Part shown: positions 44,130-53,230 of the stretch, in pieces
How positions within the stretch are numbered: the first letter of the stretch is position 1
Layout: the number at the start of each line of letters is the position of its first letter
Assembly (NCBI GenBank): GCA_963922595.1
Contig: CAWUIM010000004.1
Location: 1-64,000 of the forward strand
DNA: 64,000 nucleotides
Source: JAJFFW01 sp963922595
Lineage (GTDB): Bacteria; Pseudomonadota; Alphaproteobacteria; Caulobacterales; Parvularculaceae
Direction of reading: 5' to 3'
Notes under the pieces: model-generated
The model's database searches: none
What the model saw: only the letters and a program-made list of their open reading frames with translations
Told to the model about the DNA's origin: nothing
Translations under genes and position numbers: made by a program

Positions 44130-44617
44130 TCCGCCGCCTCCACGGGCCGCCGATTCACGGAATTCGCATTTTCACGCGCGGGTGCGTTCACCGACGCCAT
44201 GCCGAGGATGCGCCGCTCGACCACATCTTCCAGGCTTGCCGCATTGAGGAAAATTTCGATCTGGCGGCCAAGCTCATCCCATAGATCGTGGGTGAGGCAG
44301 CGCGCCGACGTACCCTGACAACCCTTCGCCGCGCCGGGGGCGCAGGCGGTTGTTTTGATCTCTTCGTCTACTGCGCCGACAATGTCGCTAACCCGGATCG
44401 CGTCTGGCCCGCGCGCCAGTGCGTAGCCGCCAGCGACGCCGCGTGCGCTTTCCACCAGACCGGCCCGCCGGAGCTTGGCGAAGAGCTGTTCCAGATAGGA
44501 AAGCGAAATGCCCTGACGGAGCGCGATTTCTGACAAGGCCACCGGCGCGCCGTCGGCGAACGCCGCCAGATCCGCCATCGCGGAAACAGCATACCGGCCT
44601 TTCGTCGTCAGTTTCAT
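44126..44617 (-). CDS. iscR: IscR-type Rrf2 regulator
   Basis: 163 residues. Winged helix at the N-terminus (LTTKGRYAVSAMADLAAF, then ISLSYLEQLFAKLRRAGLV) and the three cluster cysteines Cys92, Cys100 and Cys107 in ACAPGAAKGCQGTSARC, with His110 nearby. The spacing fits IscR rather than RirA or NsrR as far as I can tell. It should repress the operon when it carries a [2Fe-2S] cluster; a matching site lies upstream at 44744-44764. Confidence 0.9.
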   Translation of the reverse strand: MKLTTKGRYAVSAMADLAAFADGAPVALSEIALRQGISLSYLEQLFAKLRRAGLVESARGVAGGYALARGPDAIRVSDIVGAVDEEIKTTACAPGAAKGCQGTSARCLTHDLWDELGRQIEIFLNAASLEDVVERRILGMASVNAPARENANSVNRRPVEAAE

Positions 44618-44743
44618 CGGGTCCTGATCCGTTCGTTCGCCTGTTGCGGATTTGCTGCAGATCGACGCTTTTATGGCGACACGCGCCGCATCTGTGCTAT
44701 AGCCCGCGCCAGCAATGACGTCTTGATGGTGGACTTAAGAAAT

Positions 44744-44764
44744 CCCACTAAAACAGTCAACAAT
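44744..44764. promoter_or_regulatory. IscR type-1-like operator
   Basis: CCCACTAAAACAGTCAACAAT agrees well with the type-1 pattern YYGACTRWWWYAGTCRRSTAT: of its two half-sites the AGTCAA arm is near perfect. It lies about 130 bases upstream of iscR, between it and the divergent hydrolase gene. Binding is inferred. Confidence 0.55.
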
Positions 44765-44873
44765 CAGAACGCCAAAAATCACGTGATTTTGCGGTTATGA
44801 GCGCCATATAGCGCACTTATCCAAGTGCGACACTCTGGCTTCCGTCGCCGCCAAGAAGCAAAAGGACGCTTTC

Positions 44874-45545
44874 ATGCCTGAAGTAATTTTCGCCGGACCG
44901 GAAGGCCGCCTTGAAGGGCGCTATCAAAAAGGCCGCGACGACAATCCGCCGGTGGCGCTGATCCTTCACCCGCACCCGCTGTTTGGCGGCACCATGAACA
45001 ACCGCGCCTGTTACGAGCTTTATAATCTCTTCGCACGCAAAGGATTTTCTGTTTTGCGATTTAATTTCCGCGGCATCGGGCGCAGTCAGGGCGAATATGA
45101 TCAAGGACAGGGCGAGCTTGCCGATGCTGCGACGGCGCTTGACTACCTGCAGTCGATGAACCCCAACGCGCCGTTCGCCTGGGTCGCGGGATTCTCATTC
45201 GGCTCCTGGATTTCAATGCAACTCCTGATGCGCCGGCCGGAAATCGCGGGCTTTATCTCCGCGTCCGCCGCAGCAAATCTTTATGACTTTTCGTTTCTGG
45301 CGCCCTGCCCCTCTTCAGGGATCGTGATCCACGGCGAGCACGACAAAATCTGTCCGCCGGAAGAAACCAAAGGCATGGTGGAGCGGACGCGCACCCAGAA
45401 AGGACGCAAGATCGAATTCAGCGTCCTGCCCGGCGCCGATCATTTCTTCGAAGAGCATATGGACGAGTTTTTGGCCATGGCGGAGGAATATCTGGACCGC
45501 CGGCTCGCCTACCATGAGCCCGAAGGGCCCTATCTGGAAGCGTAA
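44874..45545 (+). CDS. Alpha/beta hydrolase
   Basis: 223 residues. The nucleophile elbow is GFSFGS (Ser near residue 107), the acid Asp follows GEHDKI and the His lies in GADHFFEEH. The N-terminal LHPHPLFGGTMNN and the FNFRGIGRSQGEY segment are typical of a group of cytoplasmic esterase-like proteins (E. coli YfhR/YsfD-like labels occur). No signal peptide. Substrate unknown. Divergent from iscR. Confidence 0.9.
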   Translation: MPEVIFAGPEGRLEGRYQKGRDDNPPVALILHPHPLFGGTMNNRACYELYNLFARKGFSVLRFNFRGIGRSQGEYDQGQGELADAATALDYLQSMNPNAPFAWVAGFSFGSWISMQLLMRRPEIAGFISASAAANLYDFSFLAPCPSSGIVIHGEHDKICPPEETKGMVERTRTQKGRKIEFSVLPGADHFFEEHMDEFLAMAEEYLDRRLAYHEPEGPYLEA

Positions 45546-45660
45546 CGAGCCGACGCGGCGGCGCTAGGCGCTGTCGCCCCCTCAGCAATCGGCGTTTCTT
45601 AACGATTTGCCTCCATTGTGATAGCCTCTTCGCATTAGAAGGGGCATCGAGGGGATAATC

Positions 45661-46002
45661 GTGCTGAATGTTCTGACGCGGCTGTTTTCTGTGAAAACAG
45701 CGGACTTGGAAGCGAAGCTGCGCGGGGTCGATGGGTTCACCGGGTATGGCGAAATCGAATTCGCGGCTTATTCCTCAGGCGCGCGCTGCCTTGAAATTGA
45801 GGTGCGCGGCGCGGCGGGCGTTTCCGCAGACATTTACGTCAATGGGGCCATGGTCGGCGCCGTCAGCCTTAAAAATGGGCGTGCGGACGAATTTCTCGAC
45901 ACCCGTCATGGACACCCGGTGCCGCTCGTCAATGAGGGGGACGCCGTTGAAATCCGACAGAACGGCCAAACGGTGCTCGAAGGCGTGATGGTGCGCGACT
46001 AA
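45661..46002 (+). CDS. Hypothetical protein
   Basis: 113 residues from a GTG start at 45661; there is an AGGGGA-like stretch eight bases upstream. No signal peptide or membrane segment; a beta-rich sequence (CLEIEVRGAAGVSADIYVNG, MVGAVSLKNGRADEFLDTRH) ending GQTVLEGVMVRD. No family recognised. It converges on the next gene with an eight-base gap. Confidence 0.6.
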   Translation: MLNVLTRLFSVKTADLEAKLRGVDGFTGYGEIEFAAYSSGARCLEIEVRGAAGVSADIYVNGAMVGAVSLKNGRADEFLDTRHGHPVPLVNEGDAVEIRQNGQTVLEGVMVRD

Positions 46003-46010
46003 TGCGCCGC

Positions 46011-46583
46011 TTATGACTGATCAAGACCGAGCGTAATCACCAGATGCTCGTCCTTCACGACCACATCGCGCAGCAATAATCGCGCGGCGCGTTTCGGTGT
46101 TTCCTCTCCAGTGAGCACGTAAAGCGGGCGCTCTTCGTAGAACTCCTTGATCGCCAATTTGATGACGCCGTGTGCGCGATCGGAATACCGCTCTGGAATA
46201 CCCTGTATCTTAAGCGCTTCAATCTCAGGGTCTGTTAAATAAAAAGCCGCTTCATCCGCACGGTAATCAATAGCCCCTGAAAGATCGACTGCGCCATAGA
46301 TCGGCGCCGCAATATCACCGATCTTGATATCAAGCGCCACGTCAACGCCAGCTGCAACGCGATCACTTTCTTCCACCAGGTCAACACGCGGCTTATCAAC
46401 CGTGACGTCGAAGACGCGCATATAGGATCGCGTCACCGGCGCACGCTCCTGAAGGACCCGCTCGATTGCGCCCTCAGAGAATCGGAAAACGTGGGTTCGG
46501 TTAGCTGAATACCAGAGAACACCGGCGCCGATCACCAGTAAGAAGATAACAACCGCGGCGCCGTTCTTTACCGTTGAATTCAT
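46011..46583 (-). CDS. Membrane-anchored DUF1439-like protein
   Basis: 190 residues from the ATG at 46583, with GGAGG eight bases upstream. One N-terminal membrane anchor (AAVVIFLLVIGAGVLWYSA), then a periplasmic domain with VTVDKPRVDLVEESDRVAAG and IGDIAAPIYGAVDLSGAIDY, similar in plan to DUF1439/YceB lipid-binding-like domains. Function unknown. It follows der on the same strand after a short gap. Confidence 0.7.
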   Translation of the reverse strand: MNSTVKNGAAVVIFLLVIGAGVLWYSANRTHVFRFSEGAIERVLQERAPVTRSYMRVFDVTVDKPRVDLVEESDRVAAGVDVALDIKIGDIAAPIYGAVDLSGAIDYRADEAAFYLTDPEIEALKIQGIPERYSDRAHGVIKLAIKEFYEERPLYVLTGEETPKRAARLLLRDVVVKDEHLVITLGLDQS

Positions 46584-46636
46584 GAATTCGCCTCCCTGCG
46601 CTTCTTCACGTAAGCGGTTTCGATAACGGATCAAGA

Positions 46637-48022
46637 TTAACGGCGGTTATCCGATTTCGCGTAAGGATTGTCCGGTTTTTTCAAGATAAGCCGGATTGGG
46701 ACAGCTGGAATATCGAAAGCCTCCCGGATCGAATTAACCAAATACCGCTTATAAGATGCCGGCACATCGTCCGCACGCGTACATTGCGCCACAAAAGTCG
46801 GCGGACGCGTCTTCGTCTGCGCGATATACCGCAATTTTATGCGCTGGCCTGAAACAGCCGGCGGCGGATGGCGTTCGGTCGCATCGCGCAGCCAGGTATT
46901 GAGGTCGGGCGTTTTTACTCTGGCGTTCCAATCAACATAAACCGACGTCACCGCCGGCATCAGCCGGTCGATATTCCGGCCCGTAAGAGCGGAAAAAAAG
47001 ACAAGCGGCGCGCCCGGCGCTTGGGGCAAAAGCCGCGACGCCTTTTCGCGCAAGTCGCGCGCTGCGGCGTCTTTATCCTCGATCAAATCCCATTTGTTTA
47101 CGGCGATCACAAGCGCCCGGCCCTCACGAATGACGAGATCGGCGATTTGCAGATCCTGTTTTTCAAAAGGGCTTTCTGCATCAATGAGCAATGTCACGAC
47201 CTCGGCAAACTGGATCGCCCGCAATGAGTCCGCAACGGAGAGCTTTTCGAGCTTCGACTGCACGCGAGATTTCTTTCGCATGCCGGCGGTGTCGAAGAGC
47301 TTCACCGGCCATTCCCGGTCAGGCCCTTGCCAGCGCCATTCGACGGAAATCGAATCGCGCGTTATCCCCGCTTCCGGCCCCGTAAGCAGGCGATCTTCGC
47401 CGATCATCCGATTGATAAGCGTGGATTTGCCGGCGTTTGGCCGCCCAACGATCGCAAGACGCAATGGCTTCAAGGGATCGTCCCACCCCTCTTCTTCCGC
47501 ATCCGGCTGAACATCGTGCTCTGCGGCCGCTTCCAGATGGGGCTCGAGGGCAATGAAGAGATCGGCCATGCCCTCGCCGTGTTCGGCCGAAATCGCGATT
47601 GGCTCGCCCATGCCGAGACTATACGCATCATAGACGCCCTCCGCGCCCTTAGCGCCTTCGGCTTTATTTGCAAGCAAGAGAACGGGCTTGTCAGCCGCCC
47701 GCAAGAGGCTCGCGAACGACTCGTCCAAAGGCGTGAGCCCGGCACGAGCGTCGTAAACAAATAAACAAAGATCAGCCTCTTCGACGGCGCGATCGGTTTG
47801 TTGGCGCATCCGCCCTTCAAGCAACCGCTCCGGCGCCTCTTCGAGGCCCGGCGTGTCGATCAAGATCGCGATATGATCTCCGAGCTTCGCCTCGCCTTCT
47901 CGGCGGTCGCGCGTCACGCCCGGCGTATCATCAACGAGCGCAAGGCGTTTGCCCACGAGCCTGTTGAACAGCGTCGACTTGCCCACATTCGGCCGTCCGA
48001 CGATCGCGATTTTCAACGGCAT
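46637..48022 (-). CDS. der: Ribosome-assembly GTPase Der (EngA)
   Basis: 461 residues with two GTPase domains, the hallmark of Der. Domain 1: GRPNVGKSTLFNRL, DTPGVTRD, DTPGLEEA. Domain 2: GRPNAGKSTLINRM, GITRDSI, DTAGMRKKSR and NKWDLIED. The C-terminal KH-like domain has IKLRYIAQTKTRPPTFVAQC and YKRYLVNSIREAFDIPAVPI. Needed for 50S subunit assembly. The order panB - TPR - bamB - der is common in alphaproteobacteria. Confidence 0.97.
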   Translation of the reverse strand: MPLKIAIVGRPNVGKSTLFNRLVGKRLALVDDTPGVTRDRREGEAKLGDHIAILIDTPGLEEAPERLLEGRMRQQTDRAVEEADLCLFVYDARAGLTPLDESFASLLRAADKPVLLLANKAEGAKGAEGVYDAYSLGMGEPIAISAEHGEGMADLFIALEPHLEAAAEHDVQPDAEEEGWDDPLKPLRLAIVGRPNAGKSTLINRMIGEDRLLTGPEAGITRDSISVEWRWQGPDREWPVKLFDTAGMRKKSRVQSKLEKLSVADSLRAIQFAEVVTLLIDAESPFEKQDLQIADLVIREGRALVIAVNKWDLIEDKDAAARDLREKASRLLPQAPGAPLVFFSALTGRNIDRLMPAVTSVYVDWNARVKTPDLNTWLRDATERHPPPAVSGQRIKLRYIAQTKTRPPTFVAQCTRADDVPASYKRYLVNSIREAFDIPAVPIRLILKKPDNPYAKSDNRR

Positions 48023-48044
48023 GGGCGGCCCGCCTTCAAGAACC

Positions 48045-49460
48045 CTACTTCAAGGCGTAGAGCTTGCCTTTTTCCGTCAGCACAAAGATTTTCTCGTCTG
48101 CAACAATCGGCGAGACGACCGAGCCGTCGCTGATTTTTCTTCGGTCGAGAACTGCGCCGCTTTGAGGCGCCACCTTGATGACCTCGCCGTCCGACGAGTT
48201 AAGCACCAGATGATCCCCGACGAGCACAGGGCCCGCCCAGGTGATGCGTCCCTTGCGCTTCTTCTCATTCTTATAGCGGGTGAGCTGCTCCACCCACACG
48301 ACGGCGCCGTCATTACGGGCGATGCAGACAAGCTCGGCGTCGACGGAAACGATATAGATATAGTCGCCAGCGACCCATGGCATTTGAAGGCTGGCGATCG
48401 GCGCCTCCCAGGCGCGGTTGCCGGTTCTGATATCGATCGCCGCCAGCCGGCCTGCGTGGGAAACGACATACACAAGACCACGGTCGATCACCGGCGCGCC
48501 CGCGATATCATTAAGCGTTGAAAGCGCCGTCAGCCGCGTATTGCGCACGAGGGTGTCATTCCAGACAGAGCGGCCGGAGTCCGACAAAAAGGCGATCAAC
48601 TCGCCGGAAGAAAAAGGTGCGACAACAAGGTCGCCTGCGGCGGCGGGGCTCGCCGATGAGAGAATCCGCGCCGCTTCTTCAAAGGACTGAAACGACCACT
48701 CCTGCGATCCGTCCGTCTGCGACAGTGCGAAGAGCTGGTTCGTGTTCGTGACAAAATAGACTGCGCCGCGATAGGCGGTCGGCGCGGTGCGAACCGGCGC
48801 ATCCGTTTCCACCCGCCATAATTCCTCGCCAGTCTCAGCATTGAGCGCAGCGGCGAAACCGAAGCCGGAGGTGATAAATAGACGTCCGCCATCGTATGCG
48901 ACGCCGCCGCCGAACCCAATCTCGGAGGGCGACGATCTGTTGAGTATTTCGCGTATACGGAATTTTTCTTTCAACTCCGGCGCAAGCTCCGTACGCCATA
49001 GACGATCGCCGCTTTCCATGTCGATCGCAGAGACGCGCGCTTCGGCGTCGATTACGTAGATATTTCCGTCGGCGGCGACCGGCGGCGATGTGAGGCGCGC
49101 CCGCCGCGATGATTCCGCGTCGATGTCCGTCTTCCAGATTTCTTCCAGACTGACTTCGGCGCTCAGATGATGGAGCGTGTGATCAGCTTCGCCGCCAGGC
49201 TGCGGCCAGGAGACGTTGCGGTATGACGGCGGCACATCGATCAGAACACCCGCGAAACGCGGATCGGCTTCGACGGTCTCATCGAGGGCGAGAATAGAAA
49301 TGCGCTCGTCATCCTCTTCTTTTTCAGCCTTGGCTTTTTCTTCATCGCCGTCAAATATCCCGGTCACCCGGTCGAGAACCGGATTTGAAGAACAAGCGGA
49401 AAGAAGGACGCAGCCGGCCAGAAGGACCAGCCAGTCGCCTGTAGTGCGGGTTTTAATCAT
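48045..49460 (-). CDS. bamB: Outer-membrane assembly lipoprotein BamB
   Basis: 471 residues. Lipoprotein signal WLVLLAGCVLLSACSSNP with lipobox. The rest is an eight-bladed PQQ-type beta-propeller with repeated A-x-D-x-x-x-G-x-x-x-W units (SAIDMESGDRLWRTEL, AALNAETGEELWRVET, AAIDIRTGNRAWEAPI). BamB helps BamA fold outer-membrane proteins. It is longer than E. coli BamB, by an acidic N-terminal region. Confidence 0.92.
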   Translation of the reverse strand: MIKTRTTGDWLVLLAGCVLLSACSSNPVLDRVTGIFDGDEEKAKAEKEEDDERISILALDETVEADPRFAGVLIDVPPSYRNVSWPQPGGEADHTLHHLSAEVSLEEIWKTDIDAESSRRARLTSPPVAADGNIYVIDAEARVSAIDMESGDRLWRTELAPELKEKFRIREILNRSSPSEIGFGGGVAYDGGRLFITSGFGFAAALNAETGEELWRVETDAPVRTAPTAYRGAVYFVTNTNQLFALSQTDGSQEWSFQSFEEAARILSSASPAAAGDLVVAPFSSGELIAFLSDSGRSVWNDTLVRNTRLTALSTLNDIAGAPVIDRGLVYVVSHAGRLAAIDIRTGNRAWEAPIASLQMPWVAGDYIYIVSVDAELVCIARNDGAVVWVEQLTRYKNEKKRKGRITWAGPVLVGDHLVLNSSDGEVIKVAPQSGAVLDRRKISDGSVVSPIVADEKIFVLTEKGKLYALK

Positions 49461-49463
49461 GAT

Positions 49464-50402
49464 TTACTCTTGCGGCTCCGGGTTGTCGTTCGCCCCAGCG
49501 GTATCTTCTGGTTCAGGCTCGGCCGTCGCCTCTTCGCCTTCAACATTCTCTTCCACGCGCGCGTCAGAAGCGGGCGGTTCCGCCACTTCAAGAACCGGCG
49601 CGTCCTGGCTTGTCACGCCGTGGTCGTGACCATCATCGGCGCTGTGACCGTCGCCAATAAAACCCTCGATCGCGTCGAGCGACGGCGATGTCCGTTCAAG
49701 CGACTTGCTGAGATCGTTCGCCTGCAAATCTTTTGTGATATTAACGCCCGCTTTTCCGGACACTGCTAGCGCAGCCAATTCTTCCGCACGAATGCGTACA
49801 GCCTGCGGCGCATCCGGGCTTTCGGCGGCGCGCTCAAAAATCGCCTTGGCGGTTTCATAGTCGCCCACATTCAGCGCGGCGACGCCTGCGATTTCTCGCG
49901 CATAAAATCCGATTGCTGATGAATCATTTTGTAATTCGCCAAGGTCGGAAAGAACCGCGTCGCGGCCGTCTTCGAGCGCCAGCGAGGCCGCACGTAACCG
50001 GGCCAAATGTTTCATCCTTTTCGGCGCGGCGCCGTCCCCATAAATGGCGCGGTAAATCTCAAGCGCGGCGAGCCGTTCACCGCCGCCGGCGAGCGAGGCC
50101 GCGCGCCGCATGTCGGACAGGACCGCATATCCGGCGCTCGCCTCATCTTTGAAAGACGCGAGCGCCGCCCGCCCCGCTTCCGGGTCTTCTTCGAGCGTAC
50201 GCACCGCCTCTTCAAAGCCAATCGCGCTTTTTTCTGCAGCGCTGTTCTTTTGCGCCGACCAGAATTGCATGCCGGCCACCAGCGCAACGATCGCCGCGGC
50301 CCCGCCAATCAGGAGAGGGCCGTTCTTCTGGAAAAATTGCGCTTGATCATCTTCCGCAAGATTTTGGTCTACTTCGCGTAAGATACTTTCATCGTTCGCC
50401 AC
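49464..50402 (-). CDS. YfgM-like TPR membrane protein
   Basis: 312 residues. A short cytosolic N-terminus, one membrane segment (GPLLIGGAAAIVALVAGMQF, about 29-48), then a periplasmic helical domain of the TPR-like YfgM type, and a Glu/Pro-rich acidic tail containing GHSADDGHDHG. YfgM-type proteins work with periplasmic chaperones in envelope protein quality control. Three bases before bamB, so co-transcribed with it. Confidence 0.85.
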   Translation of the reverse strand: MANDESILREVDQNLAEDDQAQFFQKNGPLLIGGAAAIVALVAGMQFWSAQKNSAAEKSAIGFEEAVRTLEEDPEAGRAALASFKDEASAGYAVLSDMRRAASLAGGGERLAALEIYRAIYGDGAAPKRMKHLARLRAASLALEDGRDAVLSDLGELQNDSSAIGFYAREIAGVAALNVGDYETAKAIFERAAESPDAPQAVRIRAEELAALAVSGKAGVNITKDLQANDLSKSLERTSPSLDAIEGFIGDGHSADDGHDHGVTSQDAPVLEVAEPPASDARVEENVEGEEATAEPEPEDTAGANDNPEPQE

Positions 50403-50531
50403 TGCAACGCCTTTTAAGTCATGGGGCCGATCTTGGGGCGACCGGCTCTTATCGTTCCCAAGCGTGAGGTTCTATCGACGTTTAAGCGCGCGCGCAACGC
50501 AAAGTGGGGCCGAATCCAGGGGCCGCCGCGG

Positions 50532-51377
50532 TCACGATGACTTAACCGTTTTCTCTGGCGCGACGCCGAGGCGATAAACTTGCGCTGGCTCGGGGAACGT
50601 GCGCGCGCGCACCTCGCTTGCATATTGCCCGGCGGCGTCATTGATCGCGGTTTTCAGGGAGCCGTAGCGTTTCACGAATTTCGGGGTCCAGTCGAAGACG
50701 CCCAACATATCCTGCGTCACGAGAATCTGGCCGTCGCACGCCGACGAGGCGCCGATGCCGATCGTCGGGATATCAACGCGTTCGGTGATTTCACGCGCGA
50801 GATCCTCCGCGACGCCCTCGATAACCAGCGCAAAGGCGCCGGCCGCGGCAGTCGCCTCCGCCTCCGCCATGATCTCTGCGCGCTCTTCTTCGGTGCGCCC
50901 TTTGGCTTTGAAGCCGCCGGTGACGTTCACCGCTTGCGGTCGTAAACCCACATGACCCATGACGGGCACGCCGCGCTCCACCAAAAACTTGATAATGTTC
51001 GCCGCATATTGGCCGCTCTCAAGCTTGACGGCCTGCGCGCCCGTCTCGGCAAGAATGCGTGAAGCGTTGCGGAACGCCTCTTCCGGTCCGGCTTCGTAAC
51101 TGCCGAAGGGCATGTCCACGACTACCATCGCTTGGTCAGCGCCGCGCATCACCGCCTTGCCGTGCATGATCATCATATCGAGCGTAACGCCGACAGTGGA
51201 AGTCAGCCCGTGAACAACCATGCCCACGCTGTCGCCCACGAGCAAAAGGTCGCAATGCCCATCGAGAATGGACGCTGTCGGCGCGTCATAGGCTGTTAAG
51301 CAAACGATCGGCTCGCCTCCCTTGCGCATCCTGATATCGGCGGCGGTGAGGCGTTTACCTTTTGACTGTGCTGACAT
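50532..51377 (-). CDS. panB: Ketopantoate hydroxymethyltransferase PanB
   Basis: 281 residues. PanB adds a hydroxymethyl group from methylene-THF to 2-oxoisovalerate, the first step to pantoate. Seen: VCLTAYDAPTASILDGHCDL, LLVGDSVGMVVHG, ADMPFGSYEAG-type segment (VVDMPFGSYEA), VMGHVGLRPQAVN and GIGASSACDGQILVTQDMLG. Metal ligands Asp and Glu are present. No panC neighbour. Confidence 0.96.
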   Translation of the reverse strand: MSAQSKGKRLTAADIRMRKGGEPIVCLTAYDAPTASILDGHCDLLLVGDSVGMVVHGLTSTVGVTLDMMIMHGKAVMRGADQAMVVVDMPFGSYEAGPEEAFRNASRILAETGAQAVKLESGQYAANIIKFLVERGVPVMGHVGLRPQAVNVTGGFKAKGRTEEERAEIMAEAEATAAAGAFALVIEGVAEDLAREITERVDIPTIGIGASSACDGQILVTQDMLGVFDWTPKFVKRYGSLKTAINDAAGQYASEVRARTFPEPAQVYRLGVAPEKTVKSS

Positions 51378-51492
51378 GAACCATCCCTAACTTCGCGCGC
51401 TTGATATAAGAACTTTCCTTGCCGCAAACAAAGAAAATTGGCGTGATCAAACCGATACAACCGCGTAATGCGCTGTAATAAAAGGAAAATTT

Positions 51493-52050
51493 ATGATGGT
51501 GCGAATTTTTTTCACCATGGCAATATTAGCGCTTTTCTCTGGTTGCGCGGCCCAGCCCTCCTATCGCGCCGACGACGCGCCGCTTGAAACAGTGGCGTCG
51601 GTTGACGTCGAGCGATATCTCGGCCGCTGGTATGAAATCGCCCGCCTGCCCAACCGGTTCGAGCGCGGATGCGAGGGCGTCACAGCAGAATATGCGCGCC
51701 GCGATGACGGGCTGATTAGCGTCACAAACACCTGCCGCAAAAATGCGCCAGACGGCGACGTAAAAATTGCGAACGGGCGCGCGCGCATCGTCGACGCCGC
51801 CTCGAACGCCAAGCTGAAGGTCAGTTTCTTCGGCCCATTCTGGGGCGACTACCGGATCATCGATCTGGCCGCGGATTATTCGCTGGCCGTGGTCAGCGAG
51901 CCGAAGGGACGCTATCTCTGGATTTTATCGCGCACGCCCACAATCAATGACGACGTGAAGGCGGCGACGTTGGCGGATCTTGCAGCGCGCGGCTTCGATA
52001 CAAGTGGGCTCTACTTTCCGCAGCAACCCCCAGCGCCAACGAACAACTAG
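51493..52050 (+). CDS. Outer-membrane lipocalin (Blc-like)
   Basis: 185 residues. A lipoprotein signal (TMAILALFSGCAAQP) and a lipocalin body: VERYLGRWYEIARLPNRFER with the GxW motif, a NTCRKNAPDG strand, KVSFFGPFWGDYRIIDLAAD and YLWILSRTP. Blc-type lipocalins bind fatty acids or lysophospholipids at the outer membrane. Divergent from panB; converges on the acetyltransferase gene with a three-base gap. Confidence 0.92.
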   Translation: MMVRIFFTMAILALFSGCAAQPSYRADDAPLETVASVDVERYLGRWYEIARLPNRFERGCEGVTAEYARRDDGLISVTNTCRKNAPDGDVKIANGRARIVDAASNAKLKVSFFGPFWGDYRIIDLAADYSLAVVSEPKGRYLWILSRTPTINDDVKAATLADLAARGFDTSGLYFPQQPPAPTNN

Positions 52051-52053
52051 CGC

Positions 52054-52614
52054 TCAGTCAAGAGACTTCCGCATCCGGATCACTATGTTTGGCGCGCCAT
52101 TCACGCCCACATGTTCCTCGCGGTCAATCTCCACATAGCCGCGCGCGAGATATAGCGGCTCGCCTGGAATCGTTGATCCGAGTTCGATTGTTTTGAAGCC
52201 CGCGTCGCGCGCGGCGGCTTCCCCAAGATCGAGAAGCAACGTGCCGATACCGCGCCGCGTCCAGTCGGGATGCGTATACATTGCTCGGATGCGCGCCGCT
52301 TCGGTCGTGGGGTCGGAAAAGCTGTCATCGCGCCCCTTGGTGTGGTCGCCGCCATAGAGCGTGCGGCGCTTGCCCCATCCGCCGCACCCGACGAGGACCC
52401 GCTCGCTCCTAACGACCGCCTCGATCAGAAAATATGTCTGGTCATCGATCAGCGTTTGATCGACGCCCATGGTCTCTTGCGCAGCGGTAATCTCTTCCGG
52501 CGACAGAAACGCTTTCATATTTTCCGCGATGGCGACACGCATTAACGCGATGATGGCGGGGATGTCCGCCGCTTGCGCGAGGCGATGGCTGAAGGCGATT
52601 TCACCGGCCGCCAT
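52054..52614 (-). CDS. GNAT-family N-acetyltransferase
   Basis: 186 residues, one GNAT fold. The acetyl-CoA loop region is YTHPDWTRRGIGTLLLDLGE (about 112-131), and the end has GFKTIELGSTIPGEPLYLAR followed by GYVEIDRE. Substrate unknown. It lies 11 bases after apt on the same strand. Confidence 0.88.
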   Translation of the reverse strand: MAAGEIAFSHRLAQAADIPAIIALMRVAIAENMKAFLSPEEITAAQETMGVDQTLIDDQTYFLIEAVVRSERVLVGCGGWGKRRTLYGGDHTKGRDDSFSDPTTEAARIRAMYTHPDWTRRGIGTLLLDLGEAAARDAGFKTIELGSTIPGEPLYLARGYVEIDREEHVGVNGAPNIVIRMRKSLD

Positions 52615-52625
52615 TACTTAAGGCC

Positions 52626-53153
52626 CTACTCGCCCTCGAACTGGACAAGCGCAACAACTTCCTTGCCGAGACCGCGCAGCTTTTCCGCCCCGCCGAGATC
52701 GGGAAGATCGACGACAAACGAACACAGAGCCACTTCCGCGCCGGCGCGTTCAAGTAATTTGATCGCAGCGATCGCCGTGCCGCCTGTCGCGATCAAATCA
52801 TCGACCAGAAGCACGCGCTCGCCTTTTTCGACGGCGTCGGTATGGATCTCCACCTCATCGACGCCGTACTCAAGCGCATATTCTTCGCTAATCGTCTCAT
52901 AGGGCAGCTTGCCCTTCTTACGGATTGGCACAAAGCCCACCGACAATTGATGCGCGATGGCGCCGCCCAGAATAAAGCCCCGCGCTTCGATGCCGGCGAC
53001 CTTGTCGATCTTGGCCCCGGCGAGCGGTTGCACAAGCTCGTCCACCGCCCGGCGAAAACCGCGCGCATCGGTAAGCAGCGTTGTAATGTCGCGAAACATG
53101 ATGCCCGGCTTTGGATAATCCGGGATGGTGCGGATGACGTTTCTCAAATCCAT
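52626..53153 (-). CDS. apt: Adenine phosphoribosyltransferase
   Basis: 175 residues. Apt salvages adenine to AMP with PRPP. Seen: IRTIPDYPKPGIMFRDITTL, GIEARGFILGGAIAHQL, RKKGKLPYETISEEYALEYG and the PRPP loop RVLLVDDLIATGGTAIAA. Complete. Confidence 0.96.
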   Translation of the reverse strand: MDLRNVIRTIPDYPKPGIMFRDITTLLTDARGFRRAVDELVQPLAGAKIDKVAGIEARGFILGGAIAHQLSVGFVPIRKKGKLPYETISEEYALEYGVDEVEIHTDAVEKGERVLLVDDLIATGGTAIAAIKLLERAGAEVALCSFVVDLPDLGGAEKLRGLGKEVVALVQFEGE

Positions 53154-53230
53154 GGCCGACGCTCGTAGTGAAAATCAAATGCGCGTCAACCGTGCCGCAA
53201 GCCATTGGGCTTGGCAACCGGCGGTTCTGA

